Shown: one piece after another, positions 10,746 through 20,600 of the stretch | How the letters are laid out: each line of letters begins with the position of its first letter | Numbering within the stretch: the first letter of the stretch is position 1 | DNA from: Panopea generosa | Taxonomy: Eukaryota > Mollusca > Bivalvia > Adapedonta > Hiatellidae | Assembly: GCA_029582155.1 (NCBI GenBank) | Contig: CM055909.1 | Location: 17,966,301 to 18,030,300 of the forward strand | Direction: 5' to 3' | Length of the DNA stretch: 64,000 bases | Program-made: the position numbers and the translations under genes | Notes under the pieces: model-generated | The model's input: the letters and a program-made list of their open reading frames with translations, nothing else | Databases searched by the model: none | Told to the model about the DNA's origin: nothing

Positions 10746-12796
10746 TTAAGTGATTTTTTTGTGATAAATTTTTTATTTCATCAGTTATATTACAGATTAT
10801 ATACATATAATGAAATATATTATAATTCTTCCAACAATATTGTCATATAATCAATTCAGTTTAATTTGTAATACTTGTATCGCAATATATTATTGTGACG
10901 AAACAGTTTCATTTTTTAGAGGAATAGAGAGGAAGAAAGAAGAGGGATGTAGAATAAGTATAGAATTTGGACATTGCTTTTCCTTTGTTTAAAAAATAAA
11001 AGGGCATTTTTATCAACATTTATTAGGTTTTAAACATTTATAGAAAAATTACCACATTTCAGTTCATGTATATGCAATTTATCATTATTTAGAGCTATTA
11101 ATCTTTCAATTTCTATACCTTTATATAGGTTCTGTTTAAATACATGAAACAATGGGACAGTTTTATTACATTAACATTTAAAGACAAAATATTTAGCAGA
11201 AAATATTATATAGTTGATGTTGTTTTTATTGTTTACTTTTCCAGTACAGCCGAAACTTACTAATTTATAATTTAAACTAATATTTATATCATCTTTACTA
11301 TTTAAAAGATTCTGTAACTGACTCCAGAAATGCTGAACATGATAACATTCCCAAAACATGTGCTTTATGGAATCTGTATTCATATAACAAAAGTCGCATA
11401 AATTAGAAATAGTCAAATTGAATTTATATAGGGATTTGTTTGTTGGAATAATTCTGAGTAGATATTTATACTGAAAATTCTTTAATCTACATTCAATTGT
11501 AGATTGTATAGGTACTATATATATTTTCCTCCAATCAATATTTTCAAGTTTTGTTTCCCACTTCTTTTCTGACTTTATTTCTGGTTTTATATTATTATCC
11601 AGTTGGTGATTGTATAAAAAACTGTTGACTTGTTTTGATTTCAATAATCTTTGCAGAAGACTTTCTTTTCTATTTGTAACTATGCTTTCTGTTTTTAAGA
11701 TTTGTTTCCATTCTTCATGTATACTATGAAGTATTGATGTATGTAACAGGAAATCTCCAGCATCGATTCGGTATAACTTTCTAAAATCATTAAAAGTGTA
11801 AAATGTTTTACTTCGGTAGTCAAAAAGTTGTTCTATTAGTGTTATACATCTATCTTTCCATTTTTATTGTAAAAAAGTATTTAAATTACTTTTTAAATTA
11901 GAATTCATTTTCTTTGTTTTGCTTTGTTTCTTGCCATGCTAATAAAATATCCTGTAAGAAACCTTTTTCTGGAAATAATTTGACGATGTCATTCTTGTTA
12001 ATATTGGATTCAAACAACATATTACCGCCATATTTTTTATTTTATTTAAGTAAATATGCTTCCAAAGTCCTTTATTGTTGTCATTTAAAATTCGTTTTAT
12101 CCAACTTCCTTTAAGAACGTTCATAAAATATCTTATATCAATCATTTTTAATCCTCCATTTATATATTTTTGAATAATAATTTTTCTTTGAATTTTATCA
12201 GGTTTACCATCCCATAAAAACTGATACATTTTATTTATAATATGTTTTATTATTTCTTCTGACGGATTTGGAAGTACCGATAAAGGATACACTAGTTTAG
12301 GAATGGCATAACTTTTTAATACAGTAATTTTACCCATGAGTGTTAGTTTTCTATGTTGCCAACTTTTTAGACAGTTATTAAATTCTTGGAGTTTTGGTTC
12401 TAAGTTTTATGTATATATATTTCTTGTTTCGGTGTGAAAAGTGACACCTAACGCTTTTGCACTATAATTGCACCATTTAAACTTTTTATTTTGACAATTT
12501 GTGTCCTTGGAGGTTTTCAGAGATCCTACTTTTAGCGCTGTACATTTTGAATGGTTTAATCTTAATCCATATATATATATATATAATTATTCAAAACATC
12601 GATAAGAGCTTCAAAAGATTGTTTGGAGCCATCAGTTAAAAAAAGTTGCATCATCTGCAAATAAAGTTTCTTTTATTTCATGTCCATATATATTAATGTC
12701 TTTTATATTAATGTTGTGTGATATTTCATAAGACAACAGTTCAATGCATAAAATAAACAGATAAGGAGAAAGGGGACATCCTTGTGATGCGAAAAG
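10746..12796 (-). mobile_element. 5'-truncated L1/Tx1-like LINE nested in copy A
   Basis: The minus strand starts within the reverse transcriptase at SQGCPLSPYLFILCIELLSY (about 12785) and ETLFADDATFF (about 12670). It continues through the L1/Tx1 region GKITVLKSYAIPKLVYPLSV with QFLWDGKPDKIQRK and GGLKMIDIRYF (12337-11939). It ends with a C-terminal zinc-ribbon-like segment, LCDFCYMNTDSIKHMFWECYHVQHFW (here split as C..C, then H.FW.C; 11644-11171). 5' truncation is typical of LINE insertion. It landed in the RNase H coding part of copy A: copy B has about 20 bp at this point that copy A lacks. It has several frame breaks but is better preserved than its host. Confidence 0.8.
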
Positions 12797-13039
12797 ATAG
12801 CAGATTTTTATGGTTTATGTTCTATTATCCAGCACATTGATTTTTTAATCGCGATAAGTTCAGCTGTGTAAATTGACAAATTGTGGCTGAGCTTCTCAGA
12901 ATACTGTATCTGAAGGGACGGAATGACATATGCATCTGTAATTTTCCTGTTCTCGAGATTTTTAGGATTCTTGAGCGTCAAGAGCGACTCTAATTTTGGC
13001 CTGAAGTATGCTAGATTCATCCCCACTGATACCATATTC

Positions 13040-14700
13040 ATCTACCAAATCCTGGGTATAGCCCCGAAAGGTACCGAGACATGAGATTTTCTTGAATATT
13101 TGGATTTGATTATATATCCGGTCCCAATGGGTTTTATTCACAGAGTTCCCGTCTTTTCTGGGTTGTGCCCTGTGCTTAACCGACAGAATTTTAAGTGGTA
13201 TGATTTCCTCCTCCGCTTCAATTATGTAACCAGGAGTGGACTGCAGCGCTTTGAGAGTTATCCTGAGGGCTTTATTTTGAACGATATCTAATTTTTTTTA
13301 GTACTGAAGGTGGTGCACATGAATATATTTGAGCCCCATAATCTATTTTTGGATGTATGAGAGACTTATATAGAAGTAAGAGGCTGTTTTTATCAGAGCT
13401 AAATGCTGTACCTCTTAACATTCTCATAAAATTTAAGTCTTTCTTACACCGAATCATAATTTATTTAATATGACAGAGAAAATCTAATAACATGCCTAAA
13501 AATTTGACTATTTTTTATATGATCGGTGTGCCGCCTTAATTTACGTCCAAACTGTGCTGATTTGAATTTCAAAAAACAATCCCCGGTGTTTATGTTGGAC
13601 AAATTTTGAACCCCCATACTTTAGCCCATCCCGAGATTAGGTCAAGTCCTGTTTGAGCTCTAGTTTGTAACCAGGTGCCAGAATCATCAGTAAATTGGCT
13701 GTTAACCATGCCTGTCCCCTCTAGTGTAGCAGACAAAATATCATTTATCAAAATAGAAAATAGTAAAGAAGATATGATAGCCCCTTGGGGGTGTGGGGGT
13801 CCTTTTTAACCTGAATTTTGCGGTCCTCATGGAAATGTCTCAGATATTGGTAGCAATTTCCTTTTATTCAATGTTCTTTCAGTTTAAATAAAACGATTAA
13901 CCCTTTACTCCATAGATGCGTGTTTTACTACACCAATCACAGAAGACCTTTGAAAACAGTGCAGGAAGAGTTCAGATTGCTCGTAACGATTGTTTTCCAC
14001 TCTGTCAGTTAATATAAACATAATTCACCCAATAATTCAAAAGCTTTTTATATTAGGTTTCCAAAGGCGTTTATATTAGAGGTGTCCAAAAGCGTTTATA
14101 TGAAGTAAAGGGTTAGTGCCAGGTTAAGACAAATGCTGCTTGTAAGTCTAAAAAGATGGCCAGGACCGAGTGTTCCCTACTTTTTGCAGTATTTACATTA
14201 TGTTGCAGACGTGTGAGCTGATCCAAAATCATCAAGCAGATGTTCTAAACGTGTCTTTACCATCCTTCCATTAATTTACCAGAATGGGAGGTAAGGCTGG
14301 TCGGTCTGTATGACTGAGGTTGGTTTGGTTTTTTCCTTGTTTTAATAACGGAACAACACAAGCCTGCTATTGGGTAAACACTACTATTCCACACCTGGTT
14401 ATATAGTCCATTACATATGTCAAGTGCTGATTTTTATTACTTTGGTGACCGTTTAAGCTGTATTATTTTTAAGAAGTGGTATCGGGCGACGTAAATTTTC
14501 TTTAATTCTTAAGTCTCGCAGAGTTCTTCCCAGTTTAGCTTTTTAGCTTTAAGGATGACATATCTAGCTTCTCGTGTAATCCGTGTAATCATATAGATTA
14601 CATAGACAATGTTTAGTTTAGTATGTGCTTTTTCCGCCCGTTTAGCATTTTGGCAGAATTCACTCAACCACGGTACATTTTTTGCCTATTATTTGTTTAG
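13040..14700 (-). pseudogene. LINE copy A reverse transcriptase and thumb remnant
   Basis: On the minus strand, a VVPLLKQGKNQTN segment resembles the I.KPGK box before the RT fingers. PQGAIISSLLFSILINDI follows (about 13780; normally PQGxxxSPxLFxxxxND), then FTDDSGTWLQTRAQTGLD (normally FADD). The thumb is IRCKKDLNFMRMLRGT, LLYKSLIHPKIDYGAQIY and NKALRITLKALQSTP. The order and style are those of Jockey/I-group elements. The MITE at 13900-14113 interrupts it upstream of the PQG box. Confidence 0.75.
13900..14113. mobile_element. MITE of 214 bp with ACCCTTTACT inverted ends
   Basis: The left end ACCCTTTACT and right end AGTAAAGGGT are inverted repeats flanked on both sides by TA (13898-13899 and 14114-14115), as expected for a Tc1/mariner-type target duplication. 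LINE copy B (about 17970) carries the same region without the insert, so it serves as an empty-site comparison. There is no coding capacity, so a transposase would have to be supplied in trans. Confidence 0.75.
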
Positions 14701-14929
14701 GGTTGGACAAGGGAGTGCATTGTTTAGCAATTAGCAGGAATCTCTCAGTTAAATTGTTATTAAAAATATTTATATCATCAGAGTGGACCTCATCTAGTGT
14801 TATCTCCGTGCGTGTACTATAAAAAAGATCAAAATCTGCTTTTTATAATTTTAATTTTTGAAGCTCATTATTATTTTCTTGGATTTTTTAATTTTGATTA
14901 CATATTGGTGTACAGATTTGGTAATGATC

Positions 14930-15250
14930 AGATATCATATTGTCCTCATGGACCCACCATGTTGAATTAGCCGAAAATTTTGGACAGGTGAAAGTTAGGT
15001 GCCCTTACCTGAGCCCTGGTCTACTCCTGTTATGGAACCGTCATTGAGTAGAACTTTATTATTTTTGCCCGCCAATTCCATAGCATCTCTCCCCTGACAG
15101 TTCGCGTGTAGAGACCCCCAAAAGAGGTGGTGTACATTGAAATCTACATCGGCATTTAGGGTTGAATTTGTATAATCTAAAGCCTCCAGATCACAGCCAT
15201 AGAGAATAAATTCATGAGAATAAAGGGGGATCTCCCTAGATGAACCCTGA
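14930..15250 (-). pseudogene. LINE copy A endonuclease remnant
   Basis: The minus strand reads DVDFNVHHLFWGS (the GDFNxHHxxWGS box of I-group endonucleases), then a LNDGSITG segment and MISDHYQICTPI (the SDH box with the catalytic His). Both are standard APE-type landmarks in the right order. Frame breaks lie between them. Confidence 0.75.
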
Positions 15251-15342
15251 ATAATTGACTTTCTAGTGTATAGTTACCAAGGTTGTCATGGGTATAATCC
15301 ACTCTGATTTCTTCGAAATTATATACTCTTTAAAATATACAA

Positions 15343-16209
15343 CTAGCCTACCACGCGTGTTAACACCACAGACTCCTCTTCAGTGACATTGAAATTACTT
15401 CCATCACTGATCGACGTGTTAGAAACATGAGACCTTAATGAGGTTTCACTCGTTGTCCCCTCAGAGGTGTCTGAAATGGAGACAGGGGTAGATGTCCTTT
15501 TTGATGGTGAATTTATTGGAGTTTCCATCCCCCTTTCTATGTTGAGATTGCTACTAGGAGAGGGTAAAGACTGATCTGGTTTTAAATTAATTACCTTAAT
15601 TTTCACATTATTTAACTTGTTACGCATGGGACTATCTATTTCACTGTCTAAGATGGCAGACTGTGATGAATTATGAAAAGACCCCCCCCCCCCTCCTTTT
15701 GTCATATCTGAAGAGCTCCCGAGATCCGTCTTGTTTGTTTTTTATAAATTCTAATGAGGTGACCTGTTGGAGTTCGGAAGAATTTAGTGTTAATAATTCC
15801 GATTTTTTTAGAATGGGCCTATACTGGGGAATGGGGTACCTGTGTTTCCTTCACCAGGGTTTTTGGGGATCCCTGTGAGTTGGCAGATAACATTGATGTT
15901 TCTGCCTGTATACAGGTGATAGCACTCTCTTGGATCAATGAGTTCTTGTTGTCTATTGTTTAAATCAATCCCATGATCCACCGATTCCCTCTCCGCGTCT
16001 TGTTTTTTTTTAATGTTTAAAGAAGTGCTTTTTTTATTATGATTGGGATAGGAGACCCGGTATGGACCCCTGCCCGGTGACTCTGCGAGGGTTAAGTGGC
16101 GGAGTTGAATACGAAACTCTTCTCCGCCAAATTCAAGGGGATCCCGTCTCTGAATATAAATGTATGTGGACTGCATAGTGGTGCCCACTAGAAACTGTTT
16201 TTTGCACAT
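15343..16209 (-). pseudogene. LINE copy A ORF1-like remnant
   Basis: Two minus-strand open segments, 16209-15808 and 15705-15343, make up the 5' part of the element. The first has IYIQRRDPLEFGGEEFRI and a charged middle. The second is Ser/Thr/Pro-rich (SPSKRTSTPVSISDTSEG). This resembles the poorly conserved gag-like ORF1 of I/Nimb LINEs, which binds RNA. A poly-C/G run near 15682-15696 sits between them. No zinc knuckle was identified, so the ORF1 assignment rests mainly on position. Confidence 0.5.
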
Positions 16210-16214
16210 AGTAG

Positions 16215-18187
16215 AACTAAGTGCTATGAATATGTAACGAAACCATACTAAAGGCCCAATTCAAAAAGCCCAAAAATAATTTGGTGACCATAGGGATACG
16301 GGATGAAAATTAGGGCCTGAGCTATTATTCTATATGTGTCAGACATCTGGCAATCTAGAATGTTATACTCTAGGGCCCTGTAAACTGAAACCCGGGCTAC
16401 CTTGCTGGGGTTTAAGACATTATTAATAGTAAATTCCAATTTATTTTCAGCAAGTGCAGTCCTAAGATTGGCACGGTGGACCTGTGAACCGGACAGTGTA
16501 GCAGACAATATTCAAATGTAAGTTCTCCTTGCACAGCGTGCAATCTCTCCCGTTTTAATGATATATTTTCCTTTATTTTCTGGGAGGAGATTCACATCCA
16601 GTCTCAGACTAGTAATACATGTGTCAGTTCTCTTATTATTTGACTAGTTTGTTGGACGTCTGAAATTAACCGAGGTTCTACGAAAAGTTTGTTTGAATTT
16701 TTTTCCTAGATATAGAATAGACCTAGGTTGGTGCAAGCAGAACTGAATAGGAAATTGTATTGTATGCCAGGCCCTCTTTGGCCACCCTATCAGCTTCCTC
16801 ATTTCCTGGTATGTCAACATGTGCTGGACACCATTCTATAGCAACTTGTAATCCTAATTCAAGGCACTGATTATATTGTTGAAATATATCTGCCAAATGA
16901 TCAGGCCTTGATCTGCTGTTGTTATTTTTGAGTGATGTGAGAGCTGAGAGTGAATCCGAAAATATAGCAGATTTCGTGGTTTATTTTCTATGATCCAGCA
17001 CATTGATTTATTTATCGCGACATGTTCAGCTGTGTAAATTGACAAATTGTTCCTGAGTCTCTCAGAGTACTAAATCTGAAGAGACGGAATGACATATGCA
17101 GCTCCAACTTTCCCGTCATCGGGATTTTTATTACCATCAGTGTAAATTTGAGTATGTTCAGCATAGTGCCATTTGCCGTAATGGATCTTATGAGTGCTGG
17201 CAAGTTTCTTTTATTGAATTCGGCTGAGAGGGATAACCTAATATCAGGATTTTGAAGAATCATGGACGGATCCAGTTTGGGCCTGAAGTATGCTACATTG
17301 ACATCTCCACCCCCACCCCACCCCCACGAGACCGTACTCTTCAATCAAGTCCTGAGTGTAGGTCCCAAAGGGCATGGCTATATGCAGTTTTATATATTCG
17401 GACTAAATATGGTATCCGGCCCCGAAGAGTTTATTCACAGGGTTTCCTTCTTTTCGGGCTGGAGCCCTGGCCCAGTATTTAACTGACTGGTCTTGTAGTC
17501 GCAACCATAATGGGGTAATGCCCGCCTCACCCTTTAGCAAATAACTCTGTGTAGAATGTGTAGTGCTCTGGGGCTATTTTGATGGACTTATTCTGTATTG
17601 AATATAGTTTTTTTTAATATTTAGGGACGTATGGACGTATGAGATACTTTTTTAGCCCATCCCAAGATAGGTCAAGTCATATTTGAGCTAATGATTGCAA
17701 CAGGTTAACGTTGAGCCCCCTAGCCATGTGCGAGGATCATCAGCAAATTGGCTGGTAACCATCCCTGTCCCCTCTAGTGTATCAGGGAGATCATTGATAA
17801 AAAAAGAAAATAGCAGAGGGAATAAAATGGCCCCTTAGGGTCCCCTGTGGACCGTCTCAGTGTCTGGCAGGGTATCCCCACATTAACTTCAATTGTCCGG
17901 CCCTCAAAAAAGTTCCTGATATATTGGTAGCAGTAACCTGTTATTTCGTGTTCTTTCAATATATAGTGTACGCCTGTATGCCAGGTTAGATCAAAAGCTG
18001 CTTGAAGGTCTAAAAAGCTAAGACATAGTGTCCCCTATTTTTTGTTGCATTTACATCACGTTGCAGTCTTATGAGCTGATCCAAAGTGCTCCTGTCCTTT
18101 CTGAAGCCAGATTGAAAGGGATTAATTATATTCTTTATTTAAGCAGATGTTCTAAAACTGTCTTAACCATCCCATTTATTAATTTAG
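16215..18187 (-). mobile_element. RNase H-bearing LINE, copy B (5'-truncated)
   Basis: This is homologous to copy A and head to tail with it on the minus strand. It includes the RT 3' half and thumb, and an RNase H domain with the motifs IYTAEHVAI (about 17040), FSDSLSALTSL (about 16950) and WCPAHVDIPGNEEAD (about 16825-16780). The last holds the C-terminal His and Asp expected in RNase H. Similarity to copy A ends at about 18187, where the dispersed repeat at 18188-18598 begins. The 3' border near 16215-16305 is uncertain. Confidence 0.75.
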
Positions 18188-18598
18188 CAATGGCGACCAC
18201 AGAAAAAATGTCTGAAAAATTCAAAAGGACATAACTTATTGAACAATTAATTGCACACAACATGCCGACGATATACACAACTAGGTTTGATACAAATGTA
18301 CCAATCAATCTTGTGAAGTTTCTTTGAATTCCAGCAAATGGTTCCCGAGAAAAAGCGACCACAAAAAATAAATATGAACGATTCAAAGGGCCATAACTCA
18401 TTGAAACATTATTTTCGCACATGCCCATAATATGAACAATAACGCTTGGTACCAACCACCTTGTGAAGTATCATTGAAATCCGGCCAACGCATGCTGCGA
18501 AATAGTATTACAAAATTGTTCACAGACGGACGCACTGACGGACAGACGAGCGTGACTCTTATATAGCCCCCATATACTTTGTATCTGGGGGTATAATA
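18188..18598 (-). repeat. Dispersed dimeric repeat with CCCCCATA...GGGGGTAT end
   Basis: Two diverged half-units begin near 18188 and 18350. Both share GCGACCACA and CATAAC(T)-TATTGA-like text and CTTGTGAAGT. They are followed by an ACAGACGGACGCACTGACGG run and a terminal hairpin of CCCCCATA and TGGGGGTATAA at about 18568-18597. From memory this tail recurs widely in bivalve genomes. I see no coding frame. The strand is a guess. Confidence 0.5.
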
Positions 18599-18719
18599 AC
18601 CTTATCATATACAAAGCAATGATAGTTATAATAGCAGGATATTAACATATCTCGTCCGATTAGACTTAAAAATGTACACTAGTATTAAAGCAGAGAAAAA
18701 AACATAACATGAAACAAAC

Positions 18720-18824
18720 CTGCGTCAGTACAGTAGTTGTTTTTCGTATCAAATTTTCCTTCCAGATCGCAACTGGCATCATCCTTACTTATTGGTAATT
18801 TGCCATAGTTGATAGCCATCAGTC
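18720..18824 (-). CDS. Haem peroxidase exon (GKLP segment)
   Basis: This 105-bp minus-strand exon encodes LMAINYGKLPIS, then an acidic, Cys-containing stretch ending NYCTDA. In animal peroxidases the equivalent segment (LR...GKL...C) leads into the CFxAGDxRxxEQ helix, which is exactly what the next exon (992-1227) supplies. The acceptor is TTCACTCAG before 18824 and the donor is GTTTGT after 18720. The first two bases complete a Gly codon begun at 41687, and the last base starts the Gly codon completed at 1227. No frame breaks are seen. A large minisatellite begins only about 190 bases upstream of this acceptor in the transcript. Confidence 0.9.
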
Positions 18825-19019
18825 CTGAGTGAATTATATAATTAACTTATTATTTGACACTGTCATCACTTATAATACTATATAAGCAAGGACACGTGAA
18901 ATAAAAAAATGGGTAAACTTCACATAAAAAACGTAGTCATATACATTTTCAATCAAATACTAATTACAATAACTAATATAATTTCGATTTTCGATTTGTT
19001 TTAGATATTAGAATATGTG
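18825..19019 (-). other. 3' end of the 22.9-kb intron
   Basis: About 195 bp between the minisatellite and the exon at 18720-18824. The minus strand has AT-rich sequence ending in TTCACTCAG. A candidate branch site AGTTAAT lies about 22 nt before the AG. Several AG dinucleotides occur here, in contrast to the array upstream. Confidence 0.5.
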
Positions 19020-20600
19020 TTAGTAGTGAGGGGCCGGTAGAGGTTGTGCTAGAGGTGTGTGTGTGGGGGGGGGGGGTGCGGTAGAGGTTGTTCTAGAAGA
19101 TGTTTAAGTATATGAAGTGGGGCTGGTAGTGTATGTGTAAGAAGTAAGGGTGATACAGGATGTATAGAATAGAAGTGGTAAAGTATAAGTTAGATGTTAG
19201 GTTGGTAGAGTATTTGGTAGTAATGGGGATGGTAAAGGATGTATAAGTAGTAGTGGTGGTAGAGTATGTGTAATAAGTGGAGGATCTGTTGGTAGTGGGG
19301 GTGGTATAGGAAGTGTTAATAGAGGGGTTGGTAAAGAATGTGTTAGTTGTGGTAGTGGATGTGTTGGTAGTGGGATTGGTATAGGATGTGTTAGTAGAGG
19401 GGTGGTAAAGGATGTGTTAGTAGTGGTGTTGGTAGAGGATGTATTAGTAGTGGAGGATATGTTGGTAGTGGGGGTGGTTTAGGATGTGTTAGTAGAGGGA
19501 GTGTTGAAAGATTAGTTAGTAGTTGGGTTGATAGGGGATGTGTTAGTAGCTGGCGTGGTAGAGAATGTGTTAATAGTAGGGGTGGCAGAGTATCTGTAAG
19601 TAGTGGGTGTAAGAGGATCTGTTAGTAGTGGGGGTGGTAGAATAAGAGAAGTACGGGTGGTAGAGGACGTGTTAGTAGATGGTGTGGTAGAGTATGTATA
19701 AATAGTGAGGGTGGTAGAGGATGTATTAGAAGTTAGGGTGGTAGATTTTGTTGTAGAAGCTAAGGTGGTAGAGTATGTTTTGGAAGTTAAGGTGTTAGAG
19801 TATGTGTTAGTAGTGGGGATGGTAGAGGATGTCTTAGTAGTTGGGGTAGAAAAGTATGTATTAGTAGTGCGAATGATAGAGTATGTTTTAGTAGTTTGAG
19901 TGGTAGATGTTGGTTAGTAAAGGGGAAGTAGAGGGGTAGTAGAAGGGGAAATAGAGTATGTGTTAGTTGTGGGGTGGTAGATGATGTATTATTAGTGGGG
20001 ATTGTAACGTATGCTCTAGTAATGGGGCTGGGGGTAAAATATGAGTTAGTTACGGATGTGGTAGAGTATGTGTTAGTATTTTGGGTAGTAAATTAAGTGT
20101 AAGTAGTGGGGGTGGTAGAATATGTGACAGTAGTTTGGATGGCAAAGTATGTATCACTAGTGGGATAGTTAGTATATGTTTTAGTAGTGGGGTGGTAGAT
20201 TATGTGTTGATAGTGAGGGTGGTACAGTATATGTTAATATTGGGTGTGGAAAAGGACATGTATATGTTGTAGTTGGGGTGGTAGAGTGTGTATTAGAAGA
20301 GGAGGAGGAAAAGTATGTATTAGAAATAGGTGTGGCGGAGGATGTGATAGTATCGGGGGTAGTTAAATATGTGTTAGTAGCAGAGGCTTGTAGAGTTTGT
20401 GTTAGTAGTGGGATTTGTAGAGGATGTGTTAATAGCGGGGGTAGTAGAGTATATGTTTGTAGGGTGTATGTAAGGGTATGTGTTAGTAGTGGGGCTTGTA
20501 GAATATTGTGTTAGTTGTAGGGATGTGAGAGTATGTGTTAGTATTTTTGGTGGTACAGTATGTGTTCGTATAGGAGAAAGTACAGTTTGTGCTAGTTGTG
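19020..20600. repeat. Minisatellite, subregion 1 (diverged units)
   Basis: G+T-rich, C-poor plus strand with units of 24-33 bp built on GGATGTGTTAGTAGTGGG and GGTGGTAGA. The copies are diverged and lack the AGT expansions of subregion 2. A GT/G run opens the array at 19057-19076. It lies in the peroxidase intron, antisense to the gene as written. Confidence 0.9.

Larger units (their letters stand above)
10118..16209 (-). mobile_element. RNase H-bearing LINE (I/Nimb-like), copy A, with nested insertions
   Basis: Read on the minus strand from 16209 down, the parts are: a gag-like ORF1 remnant (16209-15343), endonuclease (about 15250-14930), reverse transcriptase (about 14700-13700), C-terminal thumb (13457-13040), RNase H (from 13040) and 3' tail (10745-10118). 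A different LINE splits it at about 10746-12796, and a MITE at 13900-14113. Comparison with copy B (16215-18187) defines both insertions. It lies in the same orientation as the host gene. Stops and indels are numerous and it is inactive. Family placement rests on endonuclease plus RNase H and the overall motif style. Confidence 0.8.
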
